Part shown: piece by piece, positions 1-6,004 of the stretch | Numbering within the stretch: position 1 is the first letter of the stretch | How the letters are laid out: the number at the start of each line of letters is the position of its first letter | Source of the DNA: Desulfobacula sp. | GTDB lineage: Bacteria; Desulfobacterota; Desulfobacteria; Desulfobacterales; Desulfobacteraceae | Direction of reading: 5' to 3' | Assembly: GCF_021107415.1 (NCBI RefSeq) | Contig: NZ_JAIOSW010000358.1 | Span: 1 to 6,028, forward strand | Length of the DNA stretch: 6,028 nucleotides | Notes under the pieces: generated by a model | Told to the model about the DNA's origin: nothing | Database searches by the model: none | What the model saw: the letters and a program-made list of their open reading frames with translations, nothing else | Made by a program: the position numbers and the translations under genes

Positions 1-524
1 GGGCCACCGCCGATGACACAAACATCAGCCTGGGGATAGAGTTCACTGGAATTATTTTTGTTCCAGGTTTGCTTTGTATCAAGAACACCTGTCCCAGCCA
101 TTTTCCGAATAAATTTGCTGGCTATGGACCAGAGAAAAGCAGGTTTATGAAGCCGTCTGTAGTAAAATCCCGCAGGCATGAATCCATCAAAATAATTTAG
201 AAATGCAAATCTGTCATTCTCAACAGACCCCCAGTAATTTTGGGCCGTGACCCTAGCACCCTCACTTAAGGGTGTTGTTTCCGACCGGGCATTGCACTCG
301 CCGTTTATATTAACCAGGGTATTGGCACTTTCACCATCCATGCTGTACAATCCCCTGGGACGATGATATTTAAGGCTGCGGCTGAAAATTTTTACCCCAT
401 TGGCAAAGAGAGCGCTTGCCACGCTGTCCCCTTCAAACCCTGTAAAAGACTGACCTTCCCAGGAAAAAGAAATTGGCTTTGCCCTGTTTATTTTTTGTGT
501 TGCAGATTGTATAAGGCGCATCAT
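1..524 (-). CDS. soxA: Sarcosine oxidase-like alpha subunit, N-terminal part (cut by window edge)
   Basis: This is the first 174 codons of a large flavoprotein subunit that continues past the left edge. Reading the minus strand from the ATG at 524 gives a 2Fe-2S-ferredoxin-like fold region (residues about 12-95, with the SWEGQSFTGFEGDSVASAL and SLKYHRPRG blocks). A linker with AGFYYRRLHKPAFLW follows (118-132). The fragment ends in the start of a Rossmann FAD motif, ADVCVIGGGP (166-175). This order is that of the alpha subunit of heterotetrameric sarcosine oxidase, usually near 1000 residues. The ferredoxin-like part has a single cysteine (C77), so no iron-sulfur cluster is expected; the family's alpha subunits are also cluster-less. 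The start overlaps the soxD stop as ATGA, and a second ATG follows directly at 521; both can use the G-rich site at 529-536. The NAD, folate-binding and C-terminal domains are outside the window. Family assignment is firm; the substrate is not known. Confidence 0.9.
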   Translation of the reverse strand, partial: MMRLIQSATQKINRAKPISFSWEGQSFTGFEGDSVASALFANGVKIFSRSLKYHRPRGLYSMDGESANTLVNINGECNARSETTPLSEGARVTAQNYWGSVENDRFAFLNYFDGFMPAGFYYRRLHKPAFLWSIASKFIRKMAGTGVLDTKQTWNKNNSSELYPQADVCVIGGG

Positions 525-781
525 ATTGCCACCCCCTTTTCATCAACTTCTCTTCCTGTCAGTGTATTTCTATAAGTAGTAAACCAGGAACCACACCCAT
601 AGGCATGACACCACCATTCTTTCTGGGGCCCTGCCTGTGTTGTATGCATAATGGCTTCTTTGACATATTCAATTTGAGTGAGTTTGTCCTGATCTGAAAT
701 CTGGTCTTTCTCCTCATTTCCAAACCTGAATTCTCCTAAATCCCTTTTTCCGCATACAGGGCAGGTTATTGTATAAGACAT
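521..781 (-). CDS. soxD: Sarcosine oxidase-like delta subunit (zinc-binding small subunit)
   Basis: An 86-residue protein of the SoxD family, the small subunit of heterotetrameric sarcosine oxidase and of N-methylglutamate dehydrogenase. The zinc site known from this family is present: C7 and C10 in CPVC near the N-terminus, then H59 and C63 in CHAYGCGSWF. The RNTLTGRE stretch (71-78) matches the usual WFN.xRDTxT region. Length is typical (about 85-110). The middle (residues 22-55) is divergent from the common subunit, which usually has a conserved YLFxRDNPKG-like stretch; here it reads YVKEAIMHTTQAGPQK. An extra cysteine (C58) lies next to the zinc histidine. The start ATG has AAGGAG 8 bases upstream. 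It sits 12 bases after soxB and overlaps soxA by ATGA, which fits a fixed subunit ratio. It is cytoplasmic, with no signal peptide or membrane segment. Confidence 0.9.
   Translation of the reverse strand: MSYTITCPVCGKRDLGEFRFGNEEKDQISDQDKLTQIEYVKEAIMHTTQAGPQKEWWCHAYGCGSWFTTYRNTLTGREVDEKGVAI
529..536 (-). promoter_or_regulatory. G-rich ribosome binding site for soxA, inside the end of soxD
   Basis: The minus strand reads GGGGGTGG, then CAAT, then ATGATG. The site lies within the last soxD codons and is 4 bases from the first ATG (524) and 7 from the second (521). The spacing slightly favours the second ATG, while the ATGA overlap with the soxD stop favours coupled initiation at the first. The choice changes the protein by one methionine only. 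Confidence 0.55.
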
Positions 782-789
782 TTTTGATT

Positions 790-795
790 CTCCTT
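790..795 (-). promoter_or_regulatory. Ribosome binding site of soxD overlapping the soxB stop codon
   Basis: The minus strand reads AAGGAG with 8 bases to the soxD ATG at 781. The first two bases of the site are the last two bases of the soxB TAA stop (794-796). Ribosomes ending soxB therefore stop on the soxD initiation site. Confidence 0.75.
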
Positions 796-2005
796 AATTG
801 TTCGGCCCGTAAGCATATGCATATGGATTCTCTCCATTAGACAAAAAGTTTTCAAATCGCTTTAAACTAAAATTTTCCAGAACAGATGGTTTTGACCCAT
901 TGGCCATGTACTGGGCAATATATTTGCCTGCTACAGGCCCGGCTTTAAACCCAAAGTATCCCCACCCGACATTCATATAAAGACCATTAACAGGATAATT
1001 ACCATCGATAATGGGTGCAGAATCCGGTGTCATATCAGCAAGGCCAGACCAGTGCCGCATATATTTAATTCCTTTAAAACAGGGCATGATCTCCACAAGG
1101 CCTTGGGTGAGATGTTGTAAATATTGAGGTGTTGTATTTGTTGTATAATTAGGCCAGGGGTCCATGTGAGCCCCGGCTGCGATCTCGCCCTTTAATGTCT
1201 GGTTTGCATAAACCCAGTATGCCCCTGAAGCCACTATGGTATTCAAAAAAGGCTTTAACGGCTGTGTTACACAGGCCTGGATGGTAAGACTGTGAATGGG
1301 AAGGGCGATTCCAAGCTTATGGGCCATCAGGTTACCATATCCACCGGCACAGATCAGTACTTTTGGGGTTTTTATATTACCCTGGTTGGTTTTTACGCCG
1401 ATAATCTTATTTTTTTCAACCTGGATATCTAAAACTTCAGTTTGCTGGTGGATATGAACGCCGTACGAAGCCGCTCCCTTTGCAAGTCCCCAGGTTACAC
1501 CGTCATGCCGCAGTATCCCACCGGGTGCATGGTACATGCTCCCTATTATCGGGTGAGTAATATCTTCGGAAAGATTGAGTTCCGGGACCAGTTCCTTGGT
1601 CTGCTGCTGGTCTAATATTTCACTTTGCACCCCGCAAAATTGTGCAGTACTCACCGAATTTCGTGCGACTGAAATATCATCTTCAGAATGAAGCAGATCC
1701 ATGATACCGCAATTATGGAACATCATGTTAAAATCCAGTTCATTCATTAACTCAGGCCACATCTCAAGGCCTTCTTTATAAAAATTGATATTTTTCTGGG
1801 TATGTTGATTTGCTCTGACAATAGCGGTATTACGACATGATCCACCGTATCCTACATGTTTGCGTTCTATCACGGCAACATTTGTAATATTGTGATTTTT
1901 TGCCAGAAAATAGGCAGTTGCCAGGCCATGAATGCCCCCGCCGATAATCACTGCATCATAGCTTTTATTCATGGGTGATGACTCCCACAGACGTTCTAAT
2001 TTCAT
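794..2005 (-). CDS. soxB: Sarcosine oxidase-like beta subunit (FAD/FMN amine oxidoreductase)
   Basis: A complete 403-residue flavoprotein of the DAO/sarcosine oxidase beta family, the subunit that oxidises the secondary or tertiary amine substrate (family knowledge). The Rossmann FAD motif GGGIHG is at residues 22-27, followed by LATAYFLAKNHNITNVAVIE, very close to known SoxB. The GGSCRNTAIVRAN block (54-66) contacts flavin in this family. RHDGVTWG (166-173) carries H167, in the position of the histidine that binds FMN covalently in heterotetrameric sarcosine oxidases. TPDSAPIIDG (326-335) and the GWGYFGFKAGPVAG block (347-360) are the C-terminal FAD-closing motifs. The start at 2005 is chosen because GGAG lies 6 bases upstream and the N-terminal LWESSPMNKSYD resembles the WxSPxP..YD lead-in of SoxB proteins. 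An internal ATG (residue 12) also has GGGAG 9 bases upstream. No signal peptide. The gene lies 100 bases after dppF and 12 before soxD. The substrate could be sarcosine, another N-methyl amino acid or an opine-like amine; sequence alone does not decide. Confidence 0.93.
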   Translation of the reverse strand: MKLERLWESSPMNKSYDAVIIGGGIHGLATAYFLAKNHNITNVAVIERKHVGYGGSCRNTAIVRANQHTQKNINFYKEGLEMWPELMNELDFNMMFHNCGIMDLLHSEDDISVARNSVSTAQFCGVQSEILDQQQTKELVPELNLSEDITHPIIGSMYHAPGGILRHDGVTWGLAKGAASYGVHIHQQTEVLDIQVEKNKIIGVKTNQGNIKTPKVLICAGGYGNLMAHKLGIALPIHSLTIQACVTQPLKPFLNTIVASGAYWVYANQTLKGEIAAGAHMDPWPNYTTNTTPQYLQHLTQGLVEIMPCFKGIKYMRHWSGLADMTPDSAPIIDGNYPVNGLYMNVGWGYFGFKAGPVAGKYIAQYMANGSKPSVLENFSLKRFENFLSNGENPYAYAYGPNN

Positions 2006-2011
2006 CTCATT

Positions 2012-2015
2012 CTCC
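2012..2015 (-). promoter_or_regulatory. Ribosome binding site of soxB
   Basis: GGAG on the minus strand, 6 bases before the ATG at 2005. It supports the longer start over the internal ATG at residue 12. Confidence 0.6.
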
Positions 2016-2047
2016 GTTACTAATAAGTTCTGCGTATCATTACTCTG

Positions 2048-2084
2048 CCAGGTAACCGGGTCTCCGGCTAAGCTGGAAACCTGG
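2048..2084 (-). promoter_or_regulatory. Intercistronic RNA hairpin between dppF and soxB
   Basis: This is the main feature of the 100-base gap 2006-2105. On the transcribed strand CCAGGT (2084-2079) pairs with ACCTGG (2053-2048). Inside it AGCCGG (2069-2064) pairs with CCGGTT (2059-2054, one G-U) over a 4-base loop, leaving a 9-base bulge on the 5' side. A competing 7-pair stem, GGTTTCC (2081-2075) with GGAGACC (2065-2059, one U-G), uses some of the same bases, so the two folds exclude each other. No run of U follows, so an intrinsic terminator is unlikely. It may be an RNA stability or processing element, or a leader that tunes enzyme expression relative to the transporter; that role is inference. 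It matches no riboswitch class I recognise. I see no clear -10/-35 promoter in the gap. Confidence 0.45.
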
Positions 2085-2105
2085 TTAATTTAGTTAAGTT
2101 CTTTT

Positions 2106-3107
2106 TTAATTGATCCCGGATGGAATGCTGTCAAGGCGAAGACAGGCTGCATAATGCCCGGAACCTATGTCTAAAAGCTCCGGTTCTTGTCTTGAGCAAA
2201 TTGATTTTGCATATCTGCAGCGGGTTCTAAAGCGACATCCCGAAGGTGGACTAATCGGGCTTGGAATTTCTCCTTCAAGTATTATTTTGTTCTTATTTGT
2301 CTTTCCTACTCTTGGCATTGCAGAAATTAATGCCTGACTGTAAGGATGTGCCAGATTATTAAAAACATGCTCGGTCTTTCCCATTTCAACAATTTTTCCC
2401 AGATACATAATGGCAATATCATCGGACATATATTTAACCTGGTTTAAATTGTGAGATATCCACAGATAGGTCAATCCAAGACTTTCCTGAAGGTCCTGCA
2501 TCAAATTAAGAATGGTTGCAGCCGTGGAAATGTCCAGCCCTGAAGTGGGTTCATCTGCTACAATAAAAGAAGGATCTAAAGCTATTGCACGTGCAAGACC
2601 TATCCGCCGGGCCTGCCCGCCGGAAAATTCATTAGGGAATTTGTAAGCAGCTTCAGATGGCAGATTTACTGCTTCCAGAAGTTTACCTACTTTTTCATCT
2701 ATATCTGTACTGCTATTAACAGCATTATAAGCAATCAATGGTTCTGCAATAATCTGTTTAACAGTCATTCTCGGGTTAAGACAGCCAAACTGATCTTGAA
2801 AAATGAGCTGGGCTTTCTGGTGAAAATTGTGCCTTTGTATAGAGTCCATTTTAAAGATATCTTCACCCTCGAATAATATTTCTCCTGACTGAGGGTTTAA
2901 AAGACGAAAAATAGTTTGACCAAGGGTGGATTTTCCGCACCCGCTCTCTCCTACAAGCCCGAAAGTATGACCTTTCTTAATTTTCAGGTTCACTCCGTCG
3001 ACGGCATGAACAACCCTTAAACCTTTGCCAAATAACTTAGACAGCAACCCTTTGCCAAGATAAAAATGCATTTTTAAATCATTAATCTGTATCAGATCCA
3101 TTTCCAT
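2106..3107 (-). CDS. dppF: Dipeptide/oligopeptide-type ABC importer ATPase (DppF/OppF-like)
   Basis: A complete 333-residue ATPase, one of the two different nucleotide-binding subunits of a peptide/nickel/opine-type importer; it would sit on the cytoplasmic face of the DppB-DppC pore. Motifs: Walker A GESGCGKST (53-61), Q-loop Q104 in IFQDQ, signature FSGGQARRI (161-169), Walker B FIVADE (181-186), switch histidine H219. The N-terminal insertion with the GKGLLSKLFGKGLRVVHAVD stretch (18-37) is typical of DppF/OppF and separates it from DppD. The C-terminal oligopeptide-transporter domain has C291, C297, C304 and C322, spaced CX5CX6CX17C. The start at 3107 overlaps the end of dppD by 16 bases and has GGAGG 5 bases upstream; a second in-frame ATG at 3101 would be 11 bases away and is less likely. 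It is followed by the 100-base structured gap and then soxB. The solute is not determined by the ATPase. Confidence 0.92.
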   Translation of the reverse strand: MEMDLIQINDLKMHFYLGKGLLSKLFGKGLRVVHAVDGVNLKIKKGHTFGLVGESGCGKSTLGQTIFRLLNPQSGEILFEGEDIFKMDSIQRHNFHQKAQLIFQDQFGCLNPRMTVKQIIAEPLIAYNAVNSSTDIDEKVGKLLEAVNLPSEAAYKFPNEFSGGQARRIGLARAIALDPSFIVADEPTSGLDISTAATILNLMQDLQESLGLTYLWISHNLNQVKYMSDDIAIMYLGKIVEMGKTEHVFNNLAHPYSQALISAMPRVGKTNKNKIILEGEIPSPISPPSGCRFRTRCRYAKSICSRQEPELLDIGSGHYAACLRLDSIPSGIN

Positions 3108-4114
3108 TTCTGCCTCCCCCTGCGCTGATCCAACAGGCAGGCTGACCAGTGATCCGATGAAACCATCTGCAACTCAGGTGTAATGCTGCTGCATTCATCC
3201 TCAGCAAACGGGCATCTCGGGTGAAAAGAACATCCTGACGGTAATTGATCCAGTGAAGGAACATAGCCCGGTATTGATAATAGCCTTTTGCCCTTTGTAT
3301 GACGTCCGGGAAGAGACTCTAAAAGGGCTGAAGAATATGGATGTCTGGGAGAACCCAGCACAATTGAAGTGGGTCCCATTTCAAAAATCCGTCCCGCATA
3401 CATTATCATGATCTGGTCTGAAATTTGAGACAACACACCAAGATTGTGGCTGATATAAAGAATAGATGTATTGTATTTAGCCTTCAATTTTACCAGCAAA
3501 TCCAGAATCTGAGCTTCAATTGTCATATCCAGTGCTGTGGTCGGCTCATCTGCAATCAATAATGATGTCTGGGAAGACAAAGCCATGGAAATCATAACCC
3601 GCTGTTTCATCCCCCCGGAAAATTCAAAAGGATAATTGTGTATCCTTTCACGGGGATCGGATATACCGGTATCCTCCAATTGTCTGATCGCCATCTCATA
3701 TAACTGTTTTTTACTGCTTCTCTTTTTGATTTTCTGATTCATCTGTTGAAACCGTAGAAAGTCTGTCATCTGTGTTCCAATTTTAAAAACTGGATTCAAG
3801 GCGTTTTGGGGATTTTGAAAAATCATGGATATCTTTTGACCCCGGATATCCTCATCCATTTCACGTTGGGATTTTCTTAACAGATCCTCTCCTTCAAACA
3901 AGATTTCCCCCCTGGGTATCTTTGCAATTTGAGGTAAAAGACCAATAACGGACAAACCCATTGTAGATTTTCCACATCCACTTTCTCCGGCTACTCCAAT
4001 AACCTGGCCTTTTTTAAGGCTAAAACTGACCCGGTCCAGCGCCCGCATTTTCCGGCCTGCCAGATGGTAGTCAAGGGTCAATGAATTTACTTCCAATAAC
4101 GGCTCATTTGTCAT
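3092..4114 (-). CDS. dppD: Dipeptide/oligopeptide-type ABC importer ATPase (DppD/OppD-like)
   Basis: A complete 340-residue ATPase, partner of the DppF-like subunit. Motifs: Walker A GESGCGKST (43-51), Q-loop Q100 in IFQNPQNALNP, signature FSGGMKQR (165-172), Walker B LLIADE (185-190) followed by PTTALD, switch histidine H223. The signature form SGGMKQR is the usual DppD/OppD version, whereas DppF/OppF carries SGGQ. The C-terminal domain has C295, C301, C308 and C326 (CX5CX6CX17C), a motif that binds a 4Fe-4S cluster in structurally studied DppD proteins (family knowledge). The last residues (RRGRQKWKWI) are basic and unlike the conserved core; this tail overlaps the start of dppF. The ATG overlaps the dppC stop as ATGA, with AGGAG 8 bases upstream, so translation is probably coupled. 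Confidence 0.93.
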   Translation of the reverse strand: MTNEPLLEVNSLTLDYHLAGRKMRALDRVSFSLKKGQVIGVAGESGCGKSTMGLSVIGLLPQIAKIPRGEILFEGEDLLRKSQREMDEDIRGQKISMIFQNPQNALNPVFKIGTQMTDFLRFQQMNQKIKKRSSKKQLYEMAIRQLEDTGISDPRERIHNYPFEFSGGMKQRVMISMALSSQTSLLIADEPTTALDMTIEAQILDLLVKLKAKYNTSILYISHNLGVLSQISDQIMIMYAGRIFEMGPTSIVLGSPRHPYSSALLESLPGRHTKGKRLLSIPGYVPSLDQLPSGCSFHPRCPFAEDECSSITPELQMVSSDHWSACLLDQRRGRQKWKWI

Positions 4115-5034
4115 TTCTCTCTCTCCTTTGGATCCAGGGTTTTTCTAAATCCGTCACTGAAAAGTGCAAAAGCAATCATGGTGGCAGCAATGGCAAAAGC
4201 CGGCCAGAATATCATCCATGGTGATGTCATGATATACTTGTATCCGTTTTGAAGCATGATTCCCCAGGAGGCTGTGGGCGGTTTTACCCCAAGCCCTAAG
4301 AATGAGAGTCCTGCTTCATAAATTATCATTGTGGCCATATCCATGCCAAGACAGACAATAATGGGAGTCAGGATATTGGGAATGATATGCTTGAAAATAA
4401 CTCTTGCTTTACTAAGGCCCAGTGCTTCGGATGCCTTAACAAAGTCGGATTCCTTAACAGATAAGGTCTGCGCTCTTGCAATTCGACCGTAAAATGGAAA
4501 AGAGGTCAAAGCCAGGGCTACAATGAGATTAAAGAGTGATGGGCCTAAAACAGCTATAATAGCAAGAGCCAGAATAACCTGGGGAAAAGAGATTACCACA
4601 TCAAAAATAAGAATGATAAAATAGTCGAATTTGCTGCCTTCCCTGTATCCGGCCAGCACGCCCATAATTACACCGACAAAAGCGGACAGCGTGACAGAAC
4701 CGAAAGAGACCATGGTAGCGATTCTGCATCCATAAATAATACGGGATAAAATATCGCGGCCAAGATAATCTGTACCCATAAAATGATCCAGGGTGGGACC
4801 TGAAAACCGATTAATAATATCCTGTTCATTGGGATCAAATGGCGAGATAAAAGGGGCAAAAACAGCTGTTAAAATCATTCCGATAATAAAAATCATCCCG
4901 AAAAGGCCGCCTCTGGTACGGGCTATCCCTTTGATCAAACCCTTAATTCTGTTGATTAAACGGTGTTTGGCAATTATGATTTGTTCCGAATCAACAGAGT
5001 GATTTTGTGTTTCTACTGATAAATGGCTACCCAT
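4111..5034 (-). CDS. dppC: Dipeptide-type ABC importer permease (DppC/OppC-like)
   Basis: A complete 307-residue inner-membrane permease. A polar, basic N-terminal cytoplasmic segment (1-43) leads into membrane helix 1 (about 45-63). Next come the family motif FDPNEQD (66-72) and MGTDYLGRDILSRIIYG (86-102), the OppC N-terminal block. Further helices lie at about 104-128, 137-162, 165-182, 220-246 and 273-294. The EAA coupling loop, ASEALGLSKARVIFKHIIPN (201-220), keeps the conserved glycine (G206) and contacts an ATPase. GLSFLGLGVKPPTASWG (242-258) is diagnostic for the DppC/OppC/NikC group, and the protein ends in the usual TLDPKE. The start has GGAG 5 bases upstream and lies 12 bases after the dppB stop. 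It pairs with DppB to form the transmembrane pathway. Substrate class (dipeptide, oligopeptide, nickel, opine, glutathione) cannot be read from the permease. Confidence 0.93.
   Translation of the reverse strand: MGSHLSVETQNHSVDSEQIIIAKHRLINRIKGLIKGIARTRGGLFGMIFIIGMILTAVFAPFISPFDPNEQDIINRFSGPTLDHFMGTDYLGRDILSRIIYGCRIATMVSFGSVTLSAFVGVIMGVLAGYREGSKFDYFIILIFDVVISFPQVILALAIIAVLGPSLFNLIVALALTSFPFYGRIARAQTLSVKESDFVKASEALGLSKARVIFKHIIPNILTPIIVCLGMDMATMIIYEAGLSFLGLGVKPPTASWGIMLQNGYKYIMTSPWMIFWPAFAIAATMIAFALFSDGFRKTLDPKEREK
4123..4127 (-). promoter_or_regulatory. Ribosome binding site of dppD within the end of dppC
   Basis: AGGAG on the minus strand, inside the last dppC codons (the KERE region) and 8 bases before the dppD ATG. 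Together with the ATGA overlap this indicates coupled translation of permease and ATPase. Confidence 0.7.
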
Positions 5035-5039
5035 TTCAA

Positions 5040-5043
5040 CTCC
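5040..5043 (-). promoter_or_regulatory. Ribosome binding site of dppC
   Basis: GGAG within AAAAGGAG on the minus strand, placed in the 12-base gap between dppB and dppC and 5 bases from the dppC ATG. It supports the start at 5034. Confidence 0.65.
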
Positions 5044-5046
5044 TTT

Positions 5047-5988
5047 TTAATCATACTTGATTCTGGGATCAACAAATGCATAAGAAATATCTGCCAGCAA
5101 ATTTGCAAAAATAAACATGATAGTGGTAATCAATATACCACCCTGCACCACAGGCAGATCTCTTGCGTAAACCGCATCAACAATTAATTTTCCTAGCCCG
5201 GGCCGGTTAAAAATGATTTCCATAAAGACAGCGCCGCCTAAAAGCTTTCCAAACCCAAGACCAATAACCGTGATGGTTGGGATTACAGCATTTTTAAGAG
5301 CATAACGATAAAAAACAGTATTAATTGGCGCTGCAAAGGCACGGGCCGTACGGATGTAATCCATGTCGAGAACTTCAAGCATGGATTCTTTTGTCAGGCG
5401 GGAAATATACCCTATCCACCCGATGGCCAGGGCCATGGACGGTAAAATTAAGTGAAGGGCGATATCGACGTAATTTCCGTCTTCACCTGCCCCCAGGGAG
5501 GGTAGGATGGGAATCTGTATGCAAAATAGTAACATCAGTAAAAGGGCTGCAACAAAATCCGGCATGGCTACGCTTAGTAAAGAGATGGTTGTCACTGCCT
5601 CGCCCGTTGCTTTTTTTCGATGAATAGAGGCGTAAGTCCCCAGAAAAATACCGACAAGTGCAGCAAAACCCAGGCTTGATAAGGCCAGGAGCACGGTATG
5701 GGGTAAATTTTTAGAAATGAGTGATACTACGGTGTGACCGGACCAGACAGAGGAGCCTAAGTCCCCTTTGGCCACTCCAATGATATAATAAGCCAGGCGG
5801 GTATAAACAGGTTTGTCAAGCTGAAGTCTTTCATTCAGTTCTGCAATAAGTGCTGGTGTTGCCCTCGGGCCAAGCATAACAGAAGCAGGGTCTCCGGGAA
5901 GAAAATATGTCAGGCTGAATAGAACAATCAATACACCGATCAGAGTCGGTATGGTCCATAGTGTTCTTTTAATTATATACTTTAAGAT
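5047..5988 (-). CDS. dppB: Dipeptide-type ABC importer permease (DppB/OppB-like), probable ATC start
   Basis: A 313-residue inner-membrane permease when read from the ATC at 5988, the expected length for DppB. The N-terminus then reads (M)LKYIIKRTLWTIPTLIGV, the standard DppB opening, with AGGAGG exactly 8 bases upstream. The first conventional start is TTG at 5931; it has no ribosome site and would remove the first half of helix 1. Helices lie at about 11-29, 97-120, 131-158, 176-196, 236-260 and 282-305. Other family blocks are FLPGDPA (29-35), the EAA-loop region (214-236), the FNRPGLGKL block (260-268) and the terminal VDPRIKYD. The EAA loop is atypical: TARAFAAP stands where TARAKGLS is usual, so the conserved glycine is alanine (residue 219). 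The reading frame stays open to the window edge, so a start further upstream cannot be excluded. It forms the pore with DppC. Confidence 0.88.
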   Translation of the reverse strand: MLKYIIKRTLWTIPTLIGVLIVLFSLTYFLPGDPASVMLGPRATPALIAELNERLQLDKPVYTRLAYYIIGVAKGDLGSSVWSGHTVVSLISKNLPHTVLLALSSLGFAALVGIFLGTYASIHRKKATGEAVTTISLLSVAMPDFVAALLLMLLFCIQIPILPSLGAGEDGNYVDIALHLILPSMALAIGWIGYISRLTKESMLEVLDMDYIRTARAFAAPINTVFYRYALKNAVIPTITVIGLGFGKLLGGAVFMEIIFNRPGLGKLIVDAVYARDLPVVQGGILITTIMFIFANLLADISYAFVDPRIKYD

Positions 5989-5994
5989 AGCCAG

Positions 5995-6004
5995 CCCCTC
6001 CTTT
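5995..6004 (-). promoter_or_regulatory. Strong ribosome binding site of dppB, marks an ATC start
   Basis: The minus strand reads AAAGGAGGGG; the AGGAGG core (6002-5997) is 8 bases before ATC at 5988 and only 2 before a CTG at 5994. No ATG, GTG or TTG lies at a workable distance. Beyond the site only 24 bases of the window remain (6005-6028). They show no promoter, no other gene and no stop in the dppB frame. Confidence 0.65.

Noticed and set aside
363..575. Plus-strand open frame of 70 codons
   Set aside because: It lies antisense to soxA and soxD, which have clear family motifs. It has no ribosome site and no recognisable domain.
2048..2084. Rho-independent terminator after dppF
   Set aside because: The stem is plausible, but no U-run follows on the transcribed strand and the outer stem is interrupted by a 9-base bulge.
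2006..2105. Glycine, tetrahydrofolate or SAM-type riboswitch upstream of soxB
   Set aside because: The gap is only 100 bases and contains none of the conserved cores of these classes that I could recognise.
3082..3264. Minus-strand open frame of 60 codons in another frame
   Set aside because: It overlaps the conserved cysteine-rich end of dppD in a different frame; its composition looks like a frame shadow.
4668..4859. Minus-strand open frame of 63 codons inside dppC
   Set aside because: It is an out-of-frame reading of permease codons, and its hydrophobicity is a by-product of the membrane gene.
4793..5002. Plus-strand open frame of 69 codons
   Set aside because: It is antisense to the start of dppC, with no ribosome site or domain.
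5325..5627. Plus-strand open frame of 100 codons
   Set aside because: It is antisense to the core of dppB, and its tryptophan/arginine-rich composition is typical of a complementary-strand shadow.
5047..5931. dppB starting at TTG 5931
   Set aside because: It would remove 19 residues of the standard N-terminus including half of helix 1, and no ribosome site precedes that TTG.
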